64,000 nt of DNA, taken from the NCBI RefSeq assembly GCF_000315795.1, contig NZ_ANHY01000004.1, positions 62,001-126,000 on the forward strand, written 5' to 3'. The notes beneath the pieces were generated by a model, which worked only from the letters and a program-made list of their open reading frames with translations, ran no database searches and was not told where the DNA came from. A program made the position numbers and the translations under genes. Positions 18,242-26,941 of this stretch are shown one piece after another. Source of the DNA: Caenispirillum salinarum AK4 (lineage in GTDB: Bacteria; Pseudomonadota; Alphaproteobacteria; Rhodospirillales; Rhodospirillaceae). Numbering within the stretch: position 1 is the first letter of the stretch; each line of letters begins with the position of its first letter.

Positions 18242-19615
18242 CTATACCGTTTCATCGCCGCGCTTCAGCCACGCCTGCATCGAGCCCAGGAAGACGCCGA
18301 CGTCGGCGTATCCCGCCCGCGCCAGAACCGATGCAGCCACGGTGGCGCGGGCACCACTGCCGCACATCACCGTATAGCGCCGGTCCCTGGGCAGTTCGTC
18401 CAGACGCGCCGGCAGTTCGCCCACGTAGATCTGCGTCGCCCCGGGTACGAGCCCCGCCGAGGCCGCCTCGTCGTCGGAACGCACGTCCAGCAGCGTCCAG
18501 TCCGCCGGAGGGTCGGCCACCAGGGCCTCCACCTCGGCCACGTCGACCACGGGTGCCGCCTCGAAGGGGCGCGCGGTGGCGGCGTACCTGGTCATGCCGG
18601 CGGGGAAAAAGCCGGCGACGCGGTCGTAGCCGATGCGGGCCAGATGCAGCGTCGCCGCCTCGGCCATGGCGGCATCCTCGGCGATCAGGACGATGTCGTC
18701 CTCGGGCGCCAGAAGCCAGCCGGCGAAGGCCGGCACCATGCCCACCGCCACGGCCAGCGAGCCGGGCACGTGCGCCCCCAGCCACGCCGCCGCCGGCCGC
18801 ACGTCCAGCAGGATCGCGCTCTTGCCGGCCTCGCCCATCGCGTCGGCCGTCAGCACCCGCGGCGCGCCGACGGGCGTGCGCCTGTCGAGGCCGACGCTGT
18901 TCAGGTGCTCCATGTGCCGGAAGTAGGGCGGGTAATCGTGGTGCTCGTTGACCTTGGCGCGGATGAAGCCGTCGCGGTCGGTGATCTTCAGCATGGGGTT
19001 GTTCAGCCGCTCGTAGCCGAGCGTGGAGAACTCGCGGTCCGCCATGCCCGAGCCGCAGACCGAACCCGCCCCGTGCGCCGGATAGAGGATCGCCTGGTCG
19101 CCGAGGTCCAGGATCTTGCGAAGCGAGTCGAACAACTGCCCGGCCACGGCCTCCTTCTCGTCGGGATAGAAGTCGGTGCGGCCGACGTCGCCGATGAACA
19201 GGGCATCGCCGGTGAAGACGCCGACGGCCTCTTGCCCGAACTGGTCGTCGTAGACAGCGATGGAGAGGCTGTCATGGGTGTGGCCCGGCGTTTCCAGCAC
19301 CCGCAGGCGCAGGCCTCCGCCGAGGTCCACCTCCGTTCCCTCCGGCGCCGTCTCGGCGTATGGAATGTCGGCGTCGGCGTGCGGGCCGTGCAGAACCCGC
19401 GCGCCGGTCATTCCGGCCAGCACCGGGGCGCCGGAGACGTAATCCTCGTTGCGGTGGGTCTCGATGATGTGGGTGATGGTGGCGCCGTTGTCGCGGGCGA
19501 TGCGGATGTAGTCCTCGCAGTCGCGGCGGGGGTCGATGACAGCCGCCTTGACGCCGCCGCCGACCACGTAGGACAGGTGGGCCAGGCCCTCGGACTTCAC
19601 CTTTTCAATGAACAT
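18242..19615 (-). CDS. Persulfide dioxygenase-type MBL hydrolase fused to two rhodanese domains
   Basis: The 457-residue protein has an ETHE1-like metallo-beta-lactamase domain (residues 1-245) and two rhodanese domains (about 260-355 and 365-455). Family members oxidise glutathione persulfide to sulfite and move sulfane sulfur. The three mononuclear-iron ligands of ETHE1 can be matched to His54, His112 (GHTHDS) and Asp137 (FTGDALFIGD). The canonical HxHxDH reads HRNEDY here, so the second metal site is lost. The first rhodanese domain has no catalytic Cys and is probably structural; the second has Cys418 in CGSGAR. An SMR exporter lies 100 bases upstream on the same strand. Confidence 0.88.
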   Translation of the reverse strand: MFIEKVKSEGLAHLSYVVGGGVKAAVIDPRRDCEDYIRIARDNGATITHIIETHRNEDYVSGAPVLAGMTGARVLHGPHADADIPYAETAPEGTEVDLGGGLRLRVLETPGHTHDSLSIAVYDDQFGQEAVGVFTGDALFIGDVGRTDFYPDEKEAVAGQLFDSLRKILDLGDQAILYPAHGAGSVCGSGMADREFSTLGYERLNNPMLKITDRDGFIRAKVNEHHDYPPYFRHMEHLNSVGLDRRTPVGAPRVLTADAMGEAGKSAILLDVRPAAAWLGAHVPGSLAVAVGMVPAFAGWLLAPEDDIVLIAEDAAMAEAATLHLARIGYDRVAGFFPAGMTRYAATARPFEAAPVVDVAEVEALVADPPADWTLLDVRSDDEAASAGLVPGATQIYVGELPARLDELPRDRRYTVMCGSGARATVAASVLARAGYADVGVFLGSMQAWLKRGDETV

Positions 19616-19715
19616 GGCGGCGGCTCCCTTGTATCTGCCAACACGCTAATATACGTGCCGCAGAAACGGTCGTCGGGGCCGGCGGGGTTGCCCGTCCGAA
19701 CGGAGGAGACCGGCG

Positions 19716-20030
19716 CTAATCGGTCAGCGCCAGCCCCACGACTCCCAGCGTGATGAGCAGGATGCAGGCCACCTTCACCAGCCCCATGCTCTCGCCGAAG
19801 ACCAGGGCGCCGATGATCGCCGTCGCCACCGTGCCGACGCCCGACCAGATGGCATAGGTGATGCCCACGCCCATGGTCCTCAGGGTCAGGGTCAGCAGGG
19901 CGAAGGCCGCCGCGTAGCAGACGAAGATGGCCACCGACGGCACCAGCTTGGTGAAGCCCTCGCTCAGCTTCATGCTGGTGGTGCCGGCAACCTCGAAGGC
20001 GATGGCAAGCGTCAGGGTCAGCCAGGACAT
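19716..20030 (-). CDS. Small multidrug resistance (SMR) family transporter, EmrE-like
   Basis: The 104-residue protein has four membrane segments and the essential membrane-embedded glutamate of SMR pumps at Glu13 (AIAFEVAGTTSMKLSEGFTK). It keeps YAIWSGVGTV, as in EmrE, so it is closer to drug/quaternary-amine exporters than to guanidinium exporters; the substrate is not proven. Its ATG shares one base with the truA stop (TGATG), so translation should be coupled to truA. SMR pumps act as dimers; a single-gene form implies an antiparallel homodimer. Confidence 0.92.
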   Translation of the reverse strand: MSWLTLTLAIAFEVAGTTSMKLSEGFTKLVPSVAIFVCYAAAFALLTLTLRTMGVGITYAIWSGVGTVATAIIGALVFGESMGLVKVACILLITLGVVGLALTD

Positions 20031-20782
20031 CAGGCGTCGTGCTCCGGATAGCGGACCGAAAGGAAGTACAGGCCCTGGGGCGGTGCCGTGGGACCGCCGG
20101 CGGCGCGGTCGCGGGCGTCGAGCGCCCGTTGCAGGTCGTCGGCCGTCCACTTGCCCTCGCCCACCAGCTTCAGCGCGCCGGCCATGTTGCGCACCTGGTG
20201 GTGGAGGAAAGACCGGGCGCGCACGAACAGCCGCACCTCCTCGCCCTCGCGGGTCACGGCCAGTTCGTCCAGCGTCTTCACCGGTGACTGGGCCTGGCAC
20301 TCCTTGGCGCGGAAGGTGGAGAAATCGTGGTGCCCGACCAGGATCTGCCCGGCGTCGTGCATGGCCCCGGCATCCAGGTCCGCACCCACCCACCAGACAC
20401 GGCCGGCGTCCAGCGCCGGCGGGCTGCGGCGGTTGAGGATTCGGTAGACATAGGACCGTTCGCGCGCCGAGAACCGCGCGTGGAAGTCCTCGTCCACCTG
20501 CTCCACCTGTCGGATGCTGATGGGGTGGCGCCGCAGGTGGGCGTTGAGCGCGTCGCGCACCTTGCCCGGCGGGTCGTGGCGCGGCAGGTCCACGTGGGCC
20601 ACCTGCCCCAGCGCATGGACGCCGGAATCGGTGCGGCCGGAGCCGTGGACGACGGCGTCGACCTGGCAATAGCCGGCGACGGCCGTCTCCAGGGCTTCCT
20701 GGACGGACAAGCCGTTGGCCTGACGCTGCCAGCCGACGAAGGGGCCGCCGTCGTATTCGATGGTGAGCTTGAAACGTGGCAT
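20030..20782 (-). CDS. truA: tRNA pseudouridine(38-40) synthase TruA
   Basis: TruA converts uridines 38-40 in the anticodon arm of many tRNAs to pseudouridine. The 250-residue product starts [20 protein letters not shown], the family N-terminus, and holds the catalytic aspartate, Asp52, in [11 protein letters not shown]. The [11 protein letters not shown] segment near residue 200 is also characteristic. The start at 20782 was chosen on this conserved beginning; an in-frame codon at 20929 adds unrelated sequence. It is co-transcribed with the SMR gene downstream, which overlaps it by one base. Confidence 0.96.
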   Translation of the reverse strand: MPRFKLTIEYDGGPFVGWQRQANGLSVQEALETAVAGYCQVDAVVHGSGRTDSGVHALGQVAHVDLPRHDPPGKVRDALNAHLRRHPISIRQVEQVDEDFHARFSARERSYVYRILNRRSPPALDAGRVWWVGADLDAGAMHDAGQILVGHHDFSTFRAKECQAQSPVKTLDELAVTREGEEVRLFVRARSFLHHQVRNMAGALKLVGEGKWTADDLQRALDARDRAAGGPTAPPQGLYFLSVRYPEHDA

Positions 20783-20955
20783 GGCGGTTCTTTTACCCAA
20801 GACGCCGCCGCCGCGCCAGCACGCGGGAGGCCGCCTTGCGCGGCGCGCGCATCTTTCCTTGACCGCACTCCTGTTATGGTAGAATGACGAAATGCCGGCC
20901 CGGCTGGGCCGCACCGCACCGCACAGCACCTCCGGCAGGGAAGGGACCGCCGCAC

Positions 20956-22032
20956 ATGGCCGCGCGCAAGCCGGTGACGCCGATCATCGATTCCGACATG
21001 GACAGCCTGTACGTGCTGCCGCTCGAGATCATTCCCATCGAGACCAAGGCGCTGCAGCGATCCCGCATGATCAAGAACCACCACCTGCGCAGCGTGGTGG
21101 AGGTGTTCTCGGAGCGCGAGACGGGGTCGGGCCAGATCGAGGTGGAGGCCCTGCCCAAGATGTTCGGCTGGACACCGCCCGAGGACGAGGACGACGAGGA
21201 CGACGGCGAGCCGCGCAAGCCGCACCCCGACCTGGTGACCCTGCGCCAGCTTTCCCTGCTGCCCACCTACGACGTGTTCTCCTTGCGCATCCTGTTGCGC
21301 AAGATGGACATTCCGGTGCGCGAGAACGCCGCCCTGAAGCTGAGTCCCGAGAAGAACCGCGAGCTTGGCGACTACATGACCAAGTTCACGCGGCCGCTGA
21401 TCATGCAGGTCTACGGCGACTCCGACGTCTCCATCCACGACTTCGACGACATCATCCGCCTGTTCCGGGACCCCGACGTCCGCAAGGCGCGCGAAAAGCT
21501 GAAGATCATGGCGCAGAAACTGGACATCGACGTCATGGAGATTCCCAAGTTCCTGGAAGACTACGGCGACATCTTCCTGTCGCTCAGCTACTACCGCCAG
21601 TGCCTGGACCGCATCCAGCCGCTGCTGGACAACTTCCTGGACAGCATGGAGGCGCTGCGCAACAACTGGCAGCTGCGCAACGACCAGCAGCTCATGCAGA
21701 CCTGCCGCATGATGGAAAGCCGCCTGAACGAGCTGTCGGCGGCCGTGACCGGGCGGTTCGAGAACTTCGACCGCTCCACCAACGAGATGTGGGACAACAT
21801 CTCGGCCATCCGCTTCCAGCGGGTGAAGGAGCTGATACAGAGCTACCACACGGAAATCGGCGGCGTCCTCTGCGCATTGACGGTGAAGCTGAACGCCTGG
21901 GTGCGCCAGTTCCCCGGCGAGGTGGACTCGAGCCCCGTGCGCCGGGCGGAGTTCATCATGACCCAGATGCGCCAGGGCTTCGACCGCATCCAGAAGATGT
22001 CGAACTCCACCCCCATGCTGTCGCAGCTTTGA
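20956..22032 (+). CDS. Conserved hypothetical protein, soluble, helical C-terminal half
   Basis: I do not recognise a named family in this 358-residue protein, though I believe similar proteins occur in other Rhodospirillales. It has no signal peptide or membrane segment. Residues 1-70 are mixed; an acidic run ([13 protein letters not shown]) follows near 75; residues about 95-200 include [19 protein letters not shown] and a [20 protein letters not shown] stretch; residues 200-358 look almost wholly helical and could form a long coiled coil with a [20 protein letters not shown] segment. The ATG at 20956 follows GGGAAGGG at suitable spacing. It is divergent from truA and followed by a secreted rhodanese 26 bases downstream. 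Confidence 0.85.
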   Translation: MAARKPVTPIIDSDMDSLYVLPLEIIPIETKALQRSRMIKNHHLRSVVEVFSERETGSGQIEVEALPKMFGWTPPEDEDDEDDGEPRKPHPDLVTLRQLSLLPTYDVFSLRILLRKMDIPVRENAALKLSPEKNRELGDYMTKFTRPLIMQVYGDSDVSIHDFDDIIRLFRDPDVRKAREKLKIMAQKLDIDVMEIPKFLEDYGDIFLSLSYYRQCLDRIQPLLDNFLDSMEALRNNWQLRNDQQLMQTCRMMESRLNELSAAVTGRFENFDRSTNEMWDNISAIRFQRVKELIQSYHTEIGGVLCALTVKLNAWVRQFPGEVDSSPVRRAEFIMTQMRQGFDRIQKMSNSTPMLSQL

Positions 22033-22058
22033 TCCTTTTGCCGGAAAGGCCCGTGTCG

Positions 22059-22532
22059 ATGATGGTTCTGCGCCGCGCCGCCGCCGTTCTCCTGCTTCTG
22101 GCCGCGAGCCTGCTGGGCTCCGCCCCGGTGTGGGAGGCGCGGGCCGCCGGGGCGCCCGAAGCCGGCGCCACTCCGCCGGCGCACGCCTGGACGGACGTGG
22201 GGCCGGAGGCTTTCGCCAAACTGGCGGCCGACGGCGTGACGGTGATCGACGTGCGCACGCCCGAGGAATGGCGGGAAACGGGCATCATTCCGGGCGCGAA
22301 AACGGTGATGGCCTTCGACGAGGACGGCCCGGTGCGCGGCTTCCCGGAAGCCATGCTGGCCGCCGCCCCGCCGGATGCGCCGGTGGCGATCTACTGCCGC
22401 TCGGGCAACCGCTCGGCGGCGGTGGCGAGCTTCGCCGCCAAACGCATGGGCTACCCCCAGGTCTACAACCTGGAACCCGGCATCAAGGGCTGGGTCCGCG
22501 AAGGCCGGCCGATGAGGGAGTGGGTGGAGTAG
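22059..22532 (+). CDS. Secreted rhodanese-like sulfurtransferase
   Basis: The 157-residue product has a signal peptide (about residues 1-29: RR, then a leucine/alanine-rich core, then A-x-A before the mature part) and one rhodanese domain. The domain has the CH2A-like motif VIDVRTPEEW and the active-site loop YCRSGNRSA with Cys113. It should act in the periplasm as a thiosulfate or persulfide sulfurtransferase. GGAAAGG (22043-22049) favours the ATG at 22059; a GTG at 22053 and an ATG at 22062 are alternatives. It is probably in one transcript with the unknown gene upstream, and a strong hairpin follows. Confidence 0.88.
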   Translation: MMVLRRAAAVLLLLAASLLGSAPVWEARAAGAPEAGATPPAHAWTDVGPEAFAKLAADGVTVIDVRTPEEWRETGIIPGAKTVMAFDEDGPVRGFPEAMLAAAPPDAPVAIYCRSGNRSAAVASFAAKRMGYPQVYNLEPGIKGWVREGRPMREWVE

Positions 22533-22542
22533 GGGGCGGAAA

Positions 22543-22570
22543 AAAGGGGCGCGGTTGCCCGCGCCCCTTT
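22543..22570. terminator. Bidirectional intrinsic terminator
   Basis: AAAGGGGCGCGG (22543-22554) pairs perfectly with CCGCGCCCCTTT (22559-22570) over a 4-base loop. A-tracts and T-tracts flank the stem on both sides. It closes the rhodanese gene on the plus strand and the 41-codon ORF on the minus strand, which ends at 22575. Confidence 0.8.
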
Positions 22571-22574
22571 CGAC

Positions 22575-22700
22575 CTACTTCTTCTTCCGCTTGTTCGGCA
22601 CCTTGAATCGGTAGAACCCTCCGTCCTTACGACGGTGCACCTTGCCGTTGCGGTCAGTGAAGCTCTTACTGTAGATAACGATGTAGCTGTCAGTCGTCAT
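22575..22700 (-). CDS. Small basic protein, 41 residues, unknown function
   Basis: This short ORF runs from the ATG at 22700 to TAG at 22577-22575. The product starts MTTDSYIVIYSKSF, continues with DRNGKVHRRKDGGFYRFK, and ends in a lysine/arginine-rich tail (KRKKK). Coding is supported by a complete frame between a start with GGAG about 11 bases upstream and a stop placed 5 bases before a strong terminator hairpin. The region has much lower GC than its neighbours. I do not recognise the family. The basic tail suggests nucleic-acid or ribosome contact, which is inference. It could also be a chance frame. Confidence 0.6.
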   Translation of the reverse strand: MTTDSYIVIYSKSFTDRNGKVHRRKDGGFYRFKVPNKRKKK

Positions 22701-22786
22701 GGGATCAAAGTCTCCATTGTAATCTGACTGCTTCGGGGCCTATCATCCAATTTGTCTACGGGAGGCGGCCCTGAAGCTGTCACTCG

Positions 22787-22824
22787 ATCGTGTGGGTCGG
22801 CGTGCTACCGCCGTCCCACACGAT
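22787..22824. repeat. Long stem-loop, 16-bp arms with one mismatch
   Basis: Positions 22787-22802 (beginning ATCGTGTGGG) pair with 22809-22824 (ending CCCACACGAT) with a single T-T mismatch and a 6-base loop. No T-tract follows on either strand, so it is not a normal terminator. It lies 81 bases from the first perfect DnaA box. Confidence 0.7.
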
Positions 22825-22895
22825 GACTCTAGGCAAACGTTTCAGACGCATCAATCCGAATTTTTGTGCCTATGGATCTACGACACACAACATGT

Positions 22896-23218
22896 CGTGG
22901 ATACTGTGGATAACTGTCCTTAGCGTCGTATGTGCCTGCCCATGCAAGCCGTGCTATTTCAGCACGTTGAACCCGTAGAGTGGGCTTACGAACGTTATCC
23001 ACAGCTGTGGAGGCATCTTATCCTATTTTATGGCCGTCGGCTCTGAGCAGCATGCTCAACGTCTCGACTTCCCAGTTTGACGGTGCGACTCGGATCAATC
23101 TGCCGATCAAAAGCCTTGTGCTCCACCGGCAACACCCGCCGCGCCACGCCGGTCGGCGGTACCGCTCCCGCTTGTGCGCCGGCCCGCCGCCCTGTATCGT
23201 GTTTCCGCTTTGTCCACA
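22896..23218. other. Cluster of DnaA boxes: candidate replication origin
   Basis: The consensus DnaA box TTATCCACA occurs perfectly twice in opposite orientation: on the minus strand at 22905-22913 and on the plus strand at 22995-23003. A near copy lies 9 bases before the first (22896-22904), giving a tandem GTGGATA repeat, and TTGTCCACA, one mismatch, lies at 23210-23218. The second box is part of the palindrome CCACAGCTGTGG (22999-23010). AT-rich sequence (TTATCCTATTTTA, 23019-23031) follows. Together with low GC and lack of genes this resembles an origin. However, dnaA, hemE, parAB and mnmG are not nearby. Confidence 0.5.
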
Positions 23219-23230
23219 GGAAGTTGCCGC

Positions 23231-24427
23231 ATGAAGTTCAACCAGCGTCTCGACCGGCTGAGCGAATATCCCTTCGCGCGCCTCGCCGCCCTCATCGCCG
23301 ACATTCCGGCGCCCGAGGACGGCGGCATGATCCTGTCCATCGGGGAGCCGCAGCACGCCTCCCCCGCCCTGCTGACCGAGACGGCGGCGGCGCAGGCGCA
23401 CCTGTGGAACAAGTATCCGCCGGTCAACGGCACGCCCGACCATCGCGCCGCCGTGGCCGAATGGGCGACGCGCCGCTACGGCCTGCCCGACGGCATGGTG
23501 GAGGCCGACCGCCACGTCCTGCCCGTGGCCGGCACGCGCGAGGCCCTGTTCATGCTGGGCCAGATCGCCATCCCGACGGACGCGACGGCCCGCACGCCGC
23601 TGGTCGCCATGCCCAACCCCTTCTACCAGGTCTACCTGGGCGCGGCGGTGATGAACGGGGCGGAGCCGCTGATGCTGACGGCCGGCGCCGACACCGGCTT
23701 CCTGCCCGACGTGGCGGGGCTGCCGGGCGACGTGCTGGACCGCCTGGCGATCGTCTATTACTGCTCGCCCGCCAACCCGCAGGGCGCGGTGGCGACGCTG
23801 GAGCAGTGGAAGACGCTGGTGCGGCTGGCCCGCGACCACGATTTCCTGCTGGTCGCCGACGAATGCTATTCGGAGATCTGGCGCGACGCCCCGCCGCCGG
23901 GCGCGCTGGATGCCTGCCGCGAGCTGGGCGGCGACCTGTCCAACGTGGTGGTGTTCAACTCCCTGTCGAAACGCTCCAGCGTGCCGGGCCTGCGCTCGGG
24001 CTTCGTGCTGGGTGACGCCGATGTCATCGCCCGCTTCGCGCGCCTGCGCAGCTATTCCGCCGCCGGAACGGCCCTGCCCCTGCTGGCCGCCGCCGCCGCC
24101 CTGTGGCGGGACGAGGCCCATGTGGAGGAAAACCGCGCGCTGTATCAGGCCAAGATGGCCGCCGCCGACCGCATCCTCGGCCCCAAGCTGGGGCTGGACA
24201 AGGTCGCGCCCGCCGGCGGATTCTTCCTGTGGCTCGACGTCGGCGACGGCGAGGCCGTCACGCGCCGCCTGTGGGCGGAAGCCGGCATCAAGGTGCTGCC
24301 CGGCCGCTACCTGACGGTGGACGAGGCCGACGGCTCCAACGCCGGCGCGCCCTACATCCGCATCGCCCTGGTCCACGACCAGCAGAAGACCGAAGCCGCC
24401 CTGACCCGCATCGCCGAGGTGCTGTAA
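23231..24427 (+). CDS. dapC: Class I aminotransferase, probable succinyldiaminopimelate transaminase
   Basis: This 398-residue PLP enzyme has fold-type I features: the [10 protein letters not shown] segment, DECYSEIW and the PLP-binding lysine Lys247 in [16 protein letters not shown]. The 'SLSKRSxxPGLRSGF' pattern resembles DapC-type enzymes, which make N-succinyl-diaminopimelate precursors for lysine and peptidoglycan. Another aminotransferase role is possible, since substrate cannot be read from the motif. AGGAAG lies upstream of the ATG. A DnaA-box-like sequence lies 13 bases before the start. ftsK follows 47 bases downstream on the same strand. Confidence 0.78.
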   Translation: MKFNQRLDRLSEYPFARLAALIADIPAPEDGGMILSIGEPQHASPALLTETAAAQAHLWNKYPPVNGTPDHRAAVAEWATRRYGLPDGMVEADRHVLPVAGTREALFMLGQIAIPTDATARTPLVAMPNPFYQVYLGAAVMNGAEPLMLTAGADTGFLPDVAGLPGDVLDRLAIVYYCSPANPQGAVATLEQWKTLVRLARDHDFLLVADECYSEIWRDAPPPGALDACRELGGDLSNVVVFNSLSKRSSVPGLRSGFVLGDADVIARFARLRSYSAAGTALPLLAAAAALWRDEAHVEENRALYQAKMAAADRILGPKLGLDKVAPAGGFFLWLDVGDGEAVTRRLWAEAGIKVLPGRYLTVDEADGSNAGAPYIRIALVHDQQKTEAALTRIAEVL

Positions 24428-24474
24428 GCGCCGCCGCCAGACGCCCGCCGCCAAGACCGACGGAGACACACCCG

Positions 24475-26934
24475 ATGGCCCGCTCGTCCTCCCGCAAGGC
24501 GCCCGCCCGCAGCCCCTTCCTGCCGCCCGAGATGGTGGAGGCGGCGCGGGACGGGGCGGCGCGGGTGCTGGGCCTGGTGCTGGTAGCCCTGGTCGGCGTT
24601 GTGGCGACGGCGCTGCTGACCTACACGCCCGGTGACCCGTCGTGGAACCTGGCGCGCGAGGGCGATCCGGCCAACGCGCTGGGGCTGTTCGGCGCCAGCC
24701 TCTCGGACGGGCTGTTGCAGGCGCTGGGGCTGGCCGCCGTGCTGCCGTTGCTGGCCGTGCTGAGCTGGGGCGTGCGGCTGATCTCCGGCCAGCCGGTGAC
24801 GGCGGCGTGGGCCCGCACCGTCGGGCTGATCGCCGCCGCCATCCTGGTGAGCCTGGGGCTGTCCGCCCTGCCGACGCCGCCCGACTGGCCGATCGCGGCA
24901 GGGCTCGGCGGCGCGGCCGGCGCACTTCTGCTCAATGCAGCCGGCACCGCCGCGGCGGACCTGGGCGCGGCCGACCTGCGCGGCGTTTTCGCCACGGCCG
25001 GGGCGGCGCTGGGCGCTCTGTTGTTCCTGTGGACGGCACACGTGCGGTTCGACGAATGGCGCCGCGCCCTCGCCTCGGTCAAGGCCATCCCCGATGCCGT
25101 GCTGGACGCGGGCGGCCGCCTGAAGGCCGCCGCGCTGCGCCGCCGCGACGAACTCACCGCCGACGAAGCCGATGCCGAGACGCCGCCGCGCCGCCGCCGC
25201 CGGGTGGAGCCCTCGGTCACCGACCGGCGCGAGCCCATCCTGCGCGATGCCCAGCCGAGCCGCCCCGCCGCGCCCGCCGCCGGCGCATCCAACGCCTCGG
25301 ACCTGGTGGTCAGCCAGCCGCGCAAGGCACCCAGCAAGCGCGAGATGGAAAGCCGGCAGGGATCGCTCCTGCCGCCGGACCCGCACGAGGGCTGGGTCTT
25401 CCCGCCGCTCGACCTGCTGGCCCCGCCCGACCCGGCGGAGGCCAACCCGCTGGACGAGGACGCGCTGGAAGCCAACGCGCGCATGCTGGAAGGCGTGCTG
25501 GCCGACTTCGGCGTCAAGGGACAGATCGTGAAGGTGCGGCCCGGCCCGGTGGTGACGCTCTATGAATTGGAGCCCGCACCCGGCACCAAGACCAGCCGCG
25601 TCATCGGCCTGGCCGACGACATCGCGCGCAGCATGGCGGCGGTGTCGGTGCGTATCGCCGTCATTCCCGGACGCAGCGTCATCGGCATCGAACTGCCCAA
25701 CCGCAAGCGCGAGGTGGTGCGCTTCCGCGAGCTGATGGCCGCCGACGAGTTCGAGAAGTCCAGCCAGAACCTGTGCCTCGCGCTCGGCAAGGACATCGGC
25801 GGCGCGGCGCAGTACGTGGACCTCGCCCGGATGCCGCACCTGCTGATCGCCGGCACCACTGGCTCGGGCAAGTCGGTGGCGGTGAACACCATGATCTGTT
25901 CGCTGCTCTACCGCATGACGCCGGACCAGTGCCGCTTCATCATGATCGATCCCAAGATGCTGGAGCTGTCGGTCTACGACGGCATCCCGCACCTGCTCTC
26001 GCCGGTGGTGACCGACCCGCACAAGGCCGTGGTGGCGCTGAAATGGGCGGTGCGCGAGATGGAGAACCGCTACCGCCTCATGAGCCAGCTGGGCGTGCGC
26101 AACGTCGCCGGCTACAACGCCAAGGTGGCCGAGGCCGCCAAGTCCGACAAGGGCCTGACGCGCACGGTGCAGACGGGATTCGACCCCGACACGGGCAAGC
26201 CGGTGTTCGAGGAGCAGTCCCTGAGCCTCACGCCCCTGCCCTTCATCGTGGTCATCGTCGACGAGATGGCCGACCTGATGCTGGTCGCCGGCAAGGACGT
26301 GGAGGCCGCCATCCAGCGCCTGGCGCAGATGGCGCGCGCGGCGGGCATTCACCTGATCATGGCGACGCAGCGGCCGTCGGTGGACGTCATCACCGGCACC
26401 ATCAAGGCGAACTTCCCGACCCGGATCAGCTTCCAGGTCACCAGCAAGATCGACAGCCGCACCATCCTGGGCGAGCAGGGGGCGGAGCAGCTTCTGGGGC
26501 AGGGCGACATGCTCTACATGGCCGCCGGCGGGCGCATCACCCGCGTCCACGGGCCGTTCGCCAGCGACGAAGAGGTCGAGAAGATCGTCGGCCACCTGCG
26601 CGACCAGGGCGAGCCGGATTATGTGGACAGCGTGACCGAGGAAAGCGACGACGACACCGCCGCCATGGCCGCCATCCCCGGCTTCGGCGAGGACGCGGCC
26701 GGCGGACCCGGCGGCGGCGGCGGGTCCTCGGGCGACGAGTTGTACGACCAGGCCGTGGCCCTGGTGGCGCGCGAGCGCAAGGCGTCCACCAGCTTCGTGC
26801 AACGCCACCTGCAGATCGGCTACAACCGCGCCGCCCGCATCATCGAGCGCATGGAGAAGGAAGGCGTGGTGTCCAAGGCCAACCACGTCGGCAAGCGCGA
26901 GGTCCTGGCACCCCCGATGGTGGAGATGGACTGA
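24475..26934 (+). CDS. ftsK: DNA translocase FtsK
   Basis: FtsK pumps chromosome ends through the closing septum and activates XerCD at dif. The 819-residue product has a four-segment N-terminal membrane domain (about residues 22-200), a short charged/proline linker (200-310), the alpha/beta motor domain with Walker A GTTGSGKS (Lys466) and Walker [12 protein letters not shown], and a C-terminal winged-helix gamma domain (residues about 750-815, with [15 protein letters not shown]) that reads KOPS sequences. The linker is short compared with E. coli, as is usual in alphaproteobacteria. The start MARSSSRK has GGAGA upstream. It is convergent with moeB. Confidence 0.96.
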   Translation: MARSSSRKAPARSPFLPPEMVEAARDGAARVLGLVLVALVGVVATALLTYTPGDPSWNLAREGDPANALGLFGASLSDGLLQALGLAAVLPLLAVLSWGVRLISGQPVTAAWARTVGLIAAAILVSLGLSALPTPPDWPIAAGLGGAAGALLLNAAGTAAADLGAADLRGVFATAGAALGALLFLWTAHVRFDEWRRALASVKAIPDAVLDAGGRLKAAALRRRDELTADEADAETPPRRRRRVEPSVTDRREPILRDAQPSRPAAPAAGASNASDLVVSQPRKAPSKREMESRQGSLLPPDPHEGWVFPPLDLLAPPDPAEANPLDEDALEANARMLEGVLADFGVKGQIVKVRPGPVVTLYELEPAPGTKTSRVIGLADDIARSMAAVSVRIAVIPGRSVIGIELPNRKREVVRFRELMAADEFEKSSQNLCLALGKDIGGAAQYVDLARMPHLLIAGTTGSGKSVAVNTMICSLLYRMTPDQCRFIMIDPKMLELSVYDGIPHLLSPVVTDPHKAVVALKWAVREMENRYRLMSQLGVRNVAGYNAKVAEAAKSDKGLTRTVQTGFDPDTGKPVFEEQSLSLTPLPFIVVIVDEMADLMLVAGKDVEAAIQRLAQMARAAGIHLIMATQRPSVDVITGTIKANFPTRISFQVTSKIDSRTILGEQGAEQLLGQGDMLYMAAGGRITRVHGPFASDEEVEKIVGHLRDQGEPDYVDSVTEESDDDTAAMAAIPGFGEDAAGGPGGGGGSSGDELYDQAVALVARERKASTSFVQRHLQIGYNRAARIIERMEKEGVVSKANHVGKREVLAPPMVEMD

Positions 26935-26941
26935 ACCGGCG

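Larger units (their letters stand above)
22701..23230. other. Low-GC intergenic region
   Basis: These 530 bases have visibly lower GC than the rest of the window and no supported gene; a plus-strand frame at 22790-22978 has no family features. They hold a long stem-loop (22787-22824), DnaA boxes, a small hairpin CGTGCT-ATTTC-AGCACG (22950-22966), an AT-rich run (23017-23031) and, at the end, the leader of the aminotransferase gene. Confidence 0.6.

Noticed and set aside
22790-22978. Plus-strand 62-codon frame in the low-GC island
   Set aside because: It covers the stem-loop and the first DnaA box and has no recognisable features; the DNA signals explain the sequence better.
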